DNA from: Microbispora catharanthi
GTDB lineage: Bacteria > Actinomycetota > Actinomycetes > Streptosporangiales > Streptosporangiaceae
Direction of reading: 5' to 3'
Assembly (NCBI RefSeq): GCF_006334915.2
Contig: NZ_VDMA02000022.1
Location: 62,001-126,000, forward strand
DNA length: 64,000 nucleotides
Shown here: positions 25,316-33,000 of the stretch, piece by piece
Layout of the letters: every line of letters begins with the position of its first letter
How positions within the stretch are numbered: the stretch's first letter is position 1
The notes under the pieces: model-generated
The model's database searches: none
What the model saw: only the letters and a program-made list of their open reading frames with translations
What the model was told of the DNA's origin: nothing
Made by a program: the position numbers and the translations under genes

Positions 25316-26295
25316 TGACCACGCACGCTCCCGCGTACGCGAGCCCCGCCGACGTCGCGGCCTTCGGCCCGTACGGGCCGGGCAGGACCGACCGGCCTGG
25401 ACCCCTCTATCCGTTCCGGGGCCGGATCACCGCCGGCGGTTCCGGCGGCCACCCCGCCGAGCCCGGCCGCTACCACCTGTACGTCTCGTACGTGTGCCCG
25501 TGGGCGCAGCGGGTGGCCGTCGTGCGCGACCTGGCCGGGCTGAAGGACGTCGTCTCGCTGTCGTACGTCGACGACGAGCGCGACGCGCGCGGCTGGGCGT
25601 TCCGCGAGCGGCGCGGTCCCGACCCGGTCAACGGCTTCACGCTCCTCGCCGAGGCGTACGACGCCACCGAGCCCGGCTACCCCGGCCACATCTCGGTGCC
25701 GGTGCTGTGGGACCGGCGGACGAACCGGATCGTGAGCAACGACTACCCCGACATCCCGGTCGACCTCGGCACCCGGTTCAGTCAGTGGGCCGACTCGGGC
25801 GCGGACCTCTATCCGGAGGACCTGCGCGACGAGATCGAGGCCCTGGACGAGGAGATCGCCCGTGACCTCGGCCAGGGCGTGCACCTGGTGGCCAGGGCCG
25901 CCACGCAGGAGGAGTACGAGCGGCGGCGCGGCGAAGTGCTCGCCGCACTGGATCGCCTCGACGCCCGCCTGGCCGACCGGCGGTACCTGTTCGGGGACCG
26001 CCTCACCGAGTCCGACGTGCAGCTCTGGGTGGTCCTGGTCAGGTACGACCTGCTGCACAACCCGCTCGCCGGGATCGGCGAACGGCCGCTGACCGACTAT
26101 CCCCACCTCTGGCCGTACGCACGCGACCTCTACCGGCTCCCGGCGTTCCGGGAGACGACCGACTTCGCCGCCTTCCGGCTCACCGCCCGGCCCGCCTACC
26201 TGGGCGACGGGCCGGTGCGGATCGCGGTCGAGCCCCGGGAGGCCGACTGGGACGAGCCGCACGGGCGCGGGGCGCTGACCGGACGGCACCGGTGA
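25315..26295 (+). CDS. Xi-class glutathione S-transferase (glutathionyl/mycothiyl-hydroquinone reductase-like)
   Basis: 326 residues. The Xi-class active-site motif CPWAQR has Cys61; further family segments are NDYPDIPVDLGTRF and the C-terminal LTESDVQLWVVLVRYD. Xi enzymes reduce S-thiolated hydroquinones using a catalytic cysteine. Actinomycetes use mycothiol rather than glutathione, so the true thiol is uncertain. It is last in the sulfur-regulated unit and followed by a hairpin. Confidence 0.87.
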   Translation: MTTHAPAYASPADVAAFGPYGPGRTDRPGPLYPFRGRITAGGSGGHPAEPGRYHLYVSYVCPWAQRVAVVRDLAGLKDVVSLSYVDDERDARGWAFRERRGPDPVNGFTLLAEAYDATEPGYPGHISVPVLWDRRTNRIVSNDYPDIPVDLGTRFSQWADSGADLYPEDLRDEIEALDEEIARDLGQGVHLVARAATQEEYERRRGEVLAALDRLDARLADRRYLFGDRLTESDVQLWVVLVRYDLLHNPLAGIGERPLTDYPHLWPYARDLYRLPAFRETTDFAAFRLTARPAYLGDGPVRIAVEPREADWDEPHGRGALTGRHR

Positions 26296-26316
26296 CCACG
26301 CGGGCCTGCCGCCACT

Positions 26317-26333
26317 GCCGGCGTCGCGCCGGC
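26317..26333 (+). terminator. Hairpin ending the organosulfur island
   Basis: Seven-bp stem GCCGGCG / CGCCGGC with a three-base loop, followed by GGGTCTT, 21 bp after the GST stop. Confidence 0.5.
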
Positions 26334-26383
26334 GGGTCTTAATGAGGTGCGGCGGATAGGCGGGCTTTGCGAATCTTGAAGGC

Positions 26384-27445
26384 ATGCAGGCGACCCTGAC
26401 CGTGACTCCCGCGCAGCTTCCGGAGGTGCTGCTGCACGTCGCCGTCGTGCGCCCGGTGTTCCTGTGGGGTGCGCCGGGCATCGGCAAGAGCTCGCTCGTC
26501 CGCTCGTTCGCCGACTCCCTCGGCCTCGAGTGCGTGACTCTCCTCGGCACGCAACTGGCTCCGGAGGACCTCATCGGCGTCCCGCAGATCGTCGGGGACC
26601 GCAGCCGGTTCGCCCCGCCGGAGACGATCGCGAGGCAGGAGCCCTACTGCCTGTTCCTGGACGAGCTCAACGCCTCCTCCCCGGAGGTCCAGAAGGCGTT
26701 CTACTCGCTGATCCTCGAACGGCGCATCGGCACGTACGAGCTGCCGGCGGGGTCGGTGGTGATCGGCGCGGGAAACCGGGCGACCGACAACGCGCTCGCA
26801 AGGCCCATGCCGTCCGCGCTGGTCAACCGCATGATCCATGTCCACCTCCGGGCCTCGGCCGACGACTGGCTGAGCTGGGCGGCCACGAGCGGCATCCACC
26901 CCTGGATCGTCGACTACCTCGTCCAGCGCCCCGACCACCTGTGGAGCGCGCCGCCCAAGACGGAGGAGCCGTTCTCCACGCCGCGCGGCTGGCACATGCT
27001 GTCCGACGCCATGCACTCCTACGGTGAGCGGCTGGACGACGAGACCCTGGGACTGCTGGCCTACGGCACGCTGTCCGCCGCGCACGCCTCGGCCTTCCGG
27101 GCGTACGTGAAGACGGTGCGGCACGCGTACGACCTCGACGCCGTGATCAAGGGGGACGCGGGGTGGCCGCGCCGGCCCGAGGACCGCGACCTGCTGTACT
27201 TCCTGTCCGAGACCTTCCGGGCCCGGCTGGTCAAGGAGCTGCCGCAGTCGAAGGAGCACGCCTCGCCCGCCGGCCGGCAGCTCGCCTTCCGGGCCAAGAA
27301 CCTGCTCGTCGAGCTGGCGGGGGTCTCGCTCGAATGCGCGCAGCTCGTCATCGCGGCGGGCGACGACGGTGCGCCGGTGCTGCCGTCGTGGTTCCTGGTC
27401 GAGGTCGGCCGCGACCTGCCGCGCCTGGCCGCGGCCCGCGGCTGA
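26384..27445 (+). CDS. MoxR-type AAA+ ATPase
   Basis: 353 residues. Walker A GAPGIGKSS at 29-37, Walker B region CLFLDELNASSPEVQKAFYS, and a sensor segment VVIGAGNRATDNALARPMPS. MoxR ATPases work with vWA-domain partners as chaperones that insert metals or remodel enzymes, and the next gene encodes such a partner. The stop codon begins a tandem array that bridges to it. Confidence 0.87.
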   Translation: MQATLTVTPAQLPEVLLHVAVVRPVFLWGAPGIGKSSLVRSFADSLGLECVTLLGTQLAPEDLIGVPQIVGDRSRFAPPETIARQEPYCLFLDELNASSPEVQKAFYSLILERRIGTYELPAGSVVIGAGNRATDNALARPMPSALVNRMIHVHLRASADDWLSWAATSGIHPWIVDYLVQRPDHLWSAPPKTEEPFSTPRGWHMLSDAMHSYGERLDDETLGLLAYGTLSAAHASAFRAYVKTVRHAYDLDAVIKGDAGWPRRPEDRDLLYFLSETFRARLVKELPQSKEHASPAGRQLAFRAKNLLVELAGVSLECAQLVIAAGDDGAPVLPSWFLVEVGRDLPRLAAARG

Positions 27446-27504
27446 CGTGGCCGGGCGCTGAGATGGCCCGGAGCTGAGGTGGTGAGGAGCTGAGGTGGCC
27501 CGCA
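27441..27504 (+). repeat. 16-bp tandem array forming three mini-ORFs between MoxR and vWA genes
   Basis: Four units beginning GCTGA at 27441, 27457, 27473 and 27489. The MoxR TGA (27443-27445) is in the first. Each unit then offers a start, three codons and a TGA: GTG at 27447, ATG at 27463, GTG at 27479, each separated from the preceding stop by one base. The fourth start is the real GTG of the vWA gene at 27495. No other ribosome-binding site is obvious, so stepwise termination and reinitiation is plausible. Confidence 0.85.
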
Positions 27505-29309
27505 GGAAGCAGAAGGCCGACCCCTGGCGCGACGCCGTGCTCAAGGGCTGGGAGGAGGTGCGCTCCCACCCGCTGTTCCGCCACCTCCGGGGCTACCTGT
27601 ACGCGGCGGACGAGCACGAGCTGCCCCACGACCGGTGGGCCTACATCACGCCGGGCGGCAGCGTGTATCACCACTCCCGAAGGCGCGCCGAGGCGGGCGA
27701 GTGGGCGTGGGTGTTCGCGCACTGCCTGCTGCACGCGGGATTCGGGCACATGGACCCGCGCAACGCCCTGCCCGAGGACCTGAACAGGGAGGAGACCCCT
27801 CGGTGGGAGCAGCCGCGGCGCGCTCCCCGTCACCCCTACCTGGCCGCCTGCTGCCTGAGCGTGGACCGGTTCCTCGCCACCCTCAAGATCGGCAGGGCGC
27901 CGGAGCCGCGGCCGCCGGTCTTCCCGCCGGAGGACGAACGGACGCTGGCCGGTCTGTGGCGCACGTCCGGGGTGCCCGCCGAGTTCGACGTGCCGGCCTT
28001 CCCGGACTTCTTCGCCGGCACGGTCGAGACGGCCACGGCCCGCGACTACGAGAAGGGGCTCGCGATCGGGATCTCCGCCGCGGCGACGATGGCGATCGAG
28101 GTGGCCGGGGGCGCGCGCGACTCCGTCCAGAGCAGGGTGAAGAAGCCGTGGGACCACGCACTCGGCTGGTTCGTGTCGTCCTACCCGCTGCTGGGGGCGC
28201 TGGCGGCGGGGATGACGATCGTGGCGGACGCGGACCTCGCCCGGGGCTGGGACATCTCGGTGGCCGCGGTCAACGCCGAGGCGGCCGAGATCTACGTCAA
28301 CCCGCTGGTCTCGATGACCATCGAGGAGTGGCGGTTCGTGCTGGCCCACGAGATGCTCCACGCCGCACTGCGGCACGGTGAGCGGGTGGGCTGGCGGGAG
28401 CCCTACCTGTGGAACGTCGCCTGCGACTACGTGGTCAACGGCTGGCTGGTCGAGATGGGCGTGGGGGAGATGCCCGAAGGACTCCTCCACGATCCGGAGC
28501 TGCGCGGGCTGTCCTGCGAGGCGGTCTACGACCGGATCGCGCGCGACCTGCGTCGCCTGCGCAAGCTCGCGACGCTGCGCGGGCGCGGCCTGGGCGACAT
28601 GCTCGGGCAGCCGCTGCCGCGTCCCGGCGCTCCGGGACGCTACGTGGACCTGGACGACTACTACCGCAACGCCCTCGTCACCGGCCTCGCCTACCACCAC
28701 AGCGGAGGCAGGGGCACCCTCCCGGCCGGCCTCGAGCAGGAGATCCGGGCCCTGGATCACCCGCCGCTGCCCTGGGACGCCGCGCTCGCGCGCTGGTTCG
28801 AGGAGCACGTCCCCGCCGTCGAACGGCGCAGGTCCTACGCCCGGGCCTCCCGTCGCCAGTCCACGACGCCGGACATCCCCCGTCCCGGCTGGGTGCGGCC
28901 GGAGGAGGCGGTGCGCCGGGCCACGTTCGGGGTCGTGCTCGACACGTCGGGATCCATGAACACCCGGCTCCTGGGCAAGGCGCTCGGCGCCATCGCGTCG
29001 TACGCGACCGCGCGCGACGTGCCGCGCGCCCGGGTCGTGTTCTGCGACGCCGTCGCCTACGACGCGGGATACCTGCCGGTGGAGGACGTCGCGCGCAGGG
29101 TCCGCGTGCGGGGACGCGGCGGGACGATCCTCCAGCCGGGCGTGGACCTGCTCGAACGGGCCGAGGACTTCCCCCGGGACGGCCCGATCCTGTTGATCAC
29201 CGACGGGGAGTGCGACGTGGTGCGGATCCGCCGCGAACACGCCTTCCTGATCCCCGAAGGCGCCTTCCTGCCGTTCGCCCCGCGCGGCCCGGTGTTCCGC
29301 ATGAGCTGA
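27495..29309 (+). CDS. vWA-like / DUF2201 putative metallopeptidase-domain protein
   Basis: 604 residues. The DUF2201 N-terminal region contains HEMLHAALRHGERVGW near residue 285, an HEXXH zinc-like motif, preceded by a degenerate upstream copy (HCLLHAGFGHMD). The C-terminal vWA-like domain has the MIDAS motif LDTSGSM near residue 482 and LLITDGECD. Coupled to a MoxR ATPase, as in RavA-ViaA-like systems. The target enzyme or complex is not identifiable here. Confidence 0.83.
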   Translation: MARRKQKADPWRDAVLKGWEEVRSHPLFRHLRGYLYAADEHELPHDRWAYITPGGSVYHHSRRRAEAGEWAWVFAHCLLHAGFGHMDPRNALPEDLNREETPRWEQPRRAPRHPYLAACCLSVDRFLATLKIGRAPEPRPPVFPPEDERTLAGLWRTSGVPAEFDVPAFPDFFAGTVETATARDYEKGLAIGISAAATMAIEVAGGARDSVQSRVKKPWDHALGWFVSSYPLLGALAAGMTIVADADLARGWDISVAAVNAEAAEIYVNPLVSMTIEEWRFVLAHEMLHAALRHGERVGWREPYLWNVACDYVVNGWLVEMGVGEMPEGLLHDPELRGLSCEAVYDRIARDLRRLRKLATLRGRGLGDMLGQPLPRPGAPGRYVDLDDYYRNALVTGLAYHHSGGRGTLPAGLEQEIRALDHPPLPWDAALARWFEEHVPAVERRRSYARASRRQSTTPDIPRPGWVRPEEAVRRATFGVVLDTSGSMNTRLLGKALGAIASYATARDVPRARVVFCDAVAYDAGYLPVEDVARRVRVRGRGGTILQPGVDLLERAEDFPRDGPILLITDGECDVVRIRREHAFLIPEGAFLPFAPRGPVFRMS

Positions 29310-29340
29310 CGGGGGCTTTCTCCGCGGCCGCTCGCGGCCT

Positions 29341-29356
29341 GCGGCGGTCCCGCCGC
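29341..29356. terminator. Possible bidirectional hairpin between convergent genes
   Basis: GCGGCGG / CCGCCGC around TC, in the 87-bp gap between the vWA gene and the convergent lipoprotein gene. The arms are perfect, but the formal loop is only two bases, so the outer pairs must close it. Confidence 0.3.
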
Positions 29357-29396
29357 CACACCCGTCACAAGGTGCGGCGGCGGGACGTGCCGCCGG

Positions 29397-29927
29397 TCAC
29401 GGACGGCAACGGTCCGGGTCGGCGCGCATGAAGACGTCCCGGTCCGTCTTCACGGTCTCCTCGCCTCCCGCCCACGCCAGCACCTGCCCGCGGCCGAGAC
29501 CCGCCAGGTCGGCCGTGGTGAACGGCACCCTGCTCCGCAGGCCCAGGTCGCCGGCGGTGCCGTTGACGGTGGCGACGTAGGGGACGCCCTCCCGCAGCGC
29601 GGTGAGGCTGTCGCCGGTGGACCGCCAGCCTTCGGGCGGCGCCTGGAAGAGCCGGATCTCGTTCACCGACCCGGTCCAGCCGCCGTTGTGCACGCTCCAG
29701 GTGACGAGCTCGCCGTCGTCGTCGGTGTCCTGCAGCACCGAGAAGTCGCTGGCGACGTAGCCGGGGCAGCCGCCGAGCAGCAGCCTGACCCCGCCGTCCT
29801 CGGCGCGCTCGACGGCGAGGACGCCCTTGGGCGCGGGCGCGGTGGTCTCGCACGCCGCGCCGAAGAAGGCCAGAGCGGCCAGCGCGACGGCGGTGCGCCC
29901 GCGCCCCGGCCTTCTTCCACGCGTCAT
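29397..29927 (-). CDS. Secreted lipoprotein of unknown function, directly downstream of the Rhs gene
   Basis: 176 residues from the ATG at 29927, chosen for GGGAGA upstream and for a sensible signal peptide. Lipobox FFGAAC. The mature part has two more cysteines (GGCPGYVAS and the C-terminal PDRCRP) that may pair, plus beta-rich segments such as TWSVHNGGWTGSVNEIRLFQ. No family is recognised. Its position, 83 bp behind the Rhs stop on the same strand, makes it a candidate immunity protein for an exported toxin tip; that is inference only. Confidence 0.65.
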   Translation of the reverse strand: MTRGRRPGRGRTAVALAALAFFGAACETTAPAPKGVLAVERAEDGGVRLLLGGCPGYVASDFSVLQDTDDDGELVTWSVHNGGWTGSVNEIRLFQAPPEGWRSTGDSLTALREGVPYVATVNGTAGDLGLRSRVPFTTADLAGLGRGQVLAWAGGEETVKTDRDVFMRADPDRCRP

Positions 29928-29957
29928 CGTCTCCCTCTCCCTTCGCCGGCCTCCGAG

Positions 29958-30015
29958 CCTAGGTCGTGTCCGACAAATCATGGCCCTGGGCAGCCTTTGT
30001 CAGACACTCCCTAGG
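29958..30015. repeat. 58-bp palindromic element at the Rhs stop codon, IS5-like ends or terminator
   Basis: CCTAGG at both ends encloses arms related to GTGTCYGACAAA: GTCGTGTCCGACAAAT on the left and, inverted, GGAGTGTCTGACAAAG on the right, about 20 bp of inverted repeat with three mismatches around an 18-base centre. CTAG (29959-29962 and 30011-30014) flanks the inner 48 bp as a direct repeat, fitting the YTAR target of IS5-type elements. The Rhs TAG stop (30011-30013) lies in the right flank. It may also act as a terminator. Confidence 0.6.
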
Positions 30016-33000
30016 TCCCCGGCAGGCGATACTCGAGCGGCCGCCAGTTCGCGTAGCTGCCCCACCACAGGTTGGCCCCCACCTCGAAGGTATTGGTCGC
30101 CGCGGGACTTCCGGTCTCCCGCTGGGATTTCAAGGACTGGTAGCCGTAGGCCGCGATGTAGGCGGTGGCGGTGCTGTAGCTCGCCCACTGCTCCGAGTGG
30201 ACCGCCTCGTGCTTTTCGAGGTTGGGCCCGTACTCGTCGGCCGTCTTCCGCCCGGCGACCCGCGCGATGTCGTCCCGGCGCTGCTTCTCATCCCGCAGCC
30301 GGTTCTCGAAGTCCTTCTTCGAGTACGGGTAGAAGTGGACGTCCCCGACCGTCATCGGCTGGTCGCCTCCGGGGGAGCCGTTGTAACAGACGTACTGCAG
30401 GGCGCGGCGCTCACATGATCCGTCGCTGAAGAGCGTGTGGTAGCTCAGGGCCAGCTCGTTGGCGCCGTTCGTGTTGTTGCCCCAGTGGAACGGGTGGATG
30501 AGCAGCGCCTTGAACAGGTTGATCCCGTTCGAGTGGCAGAAGCATCCGCCGGGCGGCGGTACCGGCGGCGGGCCCGGAGACGGGCTCGGCGTCGGGTGGC
30601 TCTTCTTGGGCTTCTTCTTCTTGTTCTTGTACGGGTCGACCTTGCCGGTCTTGGGGTCGTACCCGACCTTCCCCTGCTCCTCCTTCGAGCAGTACTTGAG
30701 GTCGTACTGGCAGGAGTTGGGCCGCGAGCCGATCTCCTCACCCGTCGGGTCGCTGAACGTGACGGGGTTGTTGTTGCCGTAGGAGTACCCGTTGAGCGAC
30801 TGGGCCTGGTCGGTGGACAGCACCGGGTCCACGCTCAGGAACCTGCCGACGACCGGGTCGTACATGCGGGCCCCGACGTAGGTGAGCCCGGTGGCGGCGT
30901 CGGCGGGCTTGCCGAGGAACCCCTTGTCGTCGGGCCAGGCGCCGCCGACCGTGTCCCCGCGCGGCGCGCCGAACGGGGTCGTGAAGCGCTTGCTGATCGC
31001 CTGACCGGCCGCGTCGACCGACAGCGAGGAGGTGCCGTGCTGGTCGCCGGCGAGGAAGGAGACCGCGTTCTTCCCGTCCTGGGTGGTGCGCACCGCGATC
31101 ACCTGCGTGTCCGCGGCGTAGAAGCGGCTGGCCCAGGTCGTGACGGTGCTGCCGGTCTTCTTCGAGTGGATCTCGGTGGCGCCGAGGTAGAGCACGCTCT
31201 CCCCGTCGCCCACCGCGCGGCGGATCAACAGTCCCCCGTCGGCGTCGTACACGTGGGCCGTCTTCTGCGTGCCCTGGGTCAGGGTCGCGATGCGGCCCTG
31301 CGCGTCCCAGGTCAGCACCTGGCCGTCGCGCCCGGTCGTGTTGCCGGACTTGTCGTAGGAGTAGGTGGCGGTCGCGCCCGTGCAGGAGCCCGTCACGACC
31401 GCGGTCAGGGCGTGCCGCTTGGCGGTGTCGCCGTAGCAGTACGCCGAGGTGGTCGCGGTGGAGCCGCTGTAGCGGGTCTCCGTCGCCCGCAGCCCGGAGG
31501 CGTTGTAGGTGTAGGAGGTCCGGTACGGCGCCGCACCGCCCAGGGTCTTGTTCGTGCAGTCGTCGGTGGCCGGCGTCCACGCCTCGGTCAGCCGCCGCTG
31601 CCCGTCGTAGGCGAAGCACTGGATGTCATTTTGTCCCGCGCCGTCCTGGGTGGGGGTGTCGGCGATCTCGGTGACGTTGCCCGCGTCGTCGTAGTGGTAG
31701 GCCAGGTCCTGCGGCTTGACCGGCGCGGACTGGGTGGTGACGAAGGCCCGCTTCAGCCGGTCGGTCCCCTCCTCGTAGGTGTTGTTGAGGAAGGTCTTCT
31801 TGGCCTCCGTGGCCCCCGACAGGCCGAGGGTGAACTGCAGGGGCTGGCCGAGCGCGTTGTAGTCGGCCTTCTGGAGGTAGTCGGTGGTGCCGGTCAGCCC
31901 GGTCACCTGCCCGGTCGGCGTGTAGGTCAGGCTGATCTTCTCCTCGGCCAGACCGCCGACGGCGGGCTCGGTGGAGTTCTTCAGCGTGCCGTCGAGGTTG
32001 TAGTCGCTGCCGAAGGTGTAGCTGGTCTTCGCCGCCCCGGAGAGGACCATCGGGTCGTTCGGGTCGATGTCGATCTCGGTGCCGGTGGCGCGATACTGGC
32101 CGTCGTACGCGAGGACCTTCTTCGTGTACGCCTTGCCGGAGACGCCGCCGTCGTAACTGGTGGACGAGGCGAGCTGGCCCTTGGCCACGGTGTCGTAGGT
32201 CCAGGCGGCCAGCTTGTTCGCGTCGGTGCGCGACCCCGACCACAGCCCGGTCTTGCGGCCGAGCTCGTCGTAGCCGTACAGCAGGACCGTGCCGTTCGCG
32301 CCGGTGACCGTGTCGGTCTTGTCGAGCGCGGTGTAGCGGACGGTGCTCGCGCCCTTGTCGGGGTCGCTGATGCCGGTCTGCCTGGCGAACAGGTCGTAGG
32401 TGTAGGACCACTTCGCGCCGTCGGGGGCGGTGACGGTCAGTTCCTTGTCGTCGGCGCGGTAGGTGAAGGACGTGGAGGTGTACCCGCTGGAGGTCAGCGC
32501 GCCGTACTGGGTGTCGGCGGGGGAGGGCGAGTTGTACTCGCGCCGTTCGACCGTGCGGTCGAGCGCGTCGGTGATGGTCCGCACCGCGCTGCCGCCGGTC
32601 ACCGCGCTGACGGCGGTGGAGTCACCGGTGTACGCCGTGGTGGTCGTCCACTTCTCCACGCCGTACGACAGGAACGTGCTGCGGGTCTGCCGGCCGGCGC
32701 CGTCGAAGACGATGTTCGTCTGCTTGGGCGCCTCGCCGTACTCCTCCCGGGTGTAGGTGGCGTTCGGCGTCTGCGTGGAGTCGAAGATGTCGGCGTAGGT
32801 CTCGTAGGCGAGGCCGCGCGAGTCGTAGCGGGTGTCGGTCAGGAGCCGGCCGCCGTTCGGGGTCGGCTTCTGCGTCTGCATCGGCCGCAGCAGCGAGTCG
32901 AAGATCTCGTACGACCAGCTGGCGGTGGTGGACGACTTGACGGTCGAGGTGCCGATCGCGGGCGCCTTGCCCCGCTCGTACACGTAGGAGTAGGCGTAGG

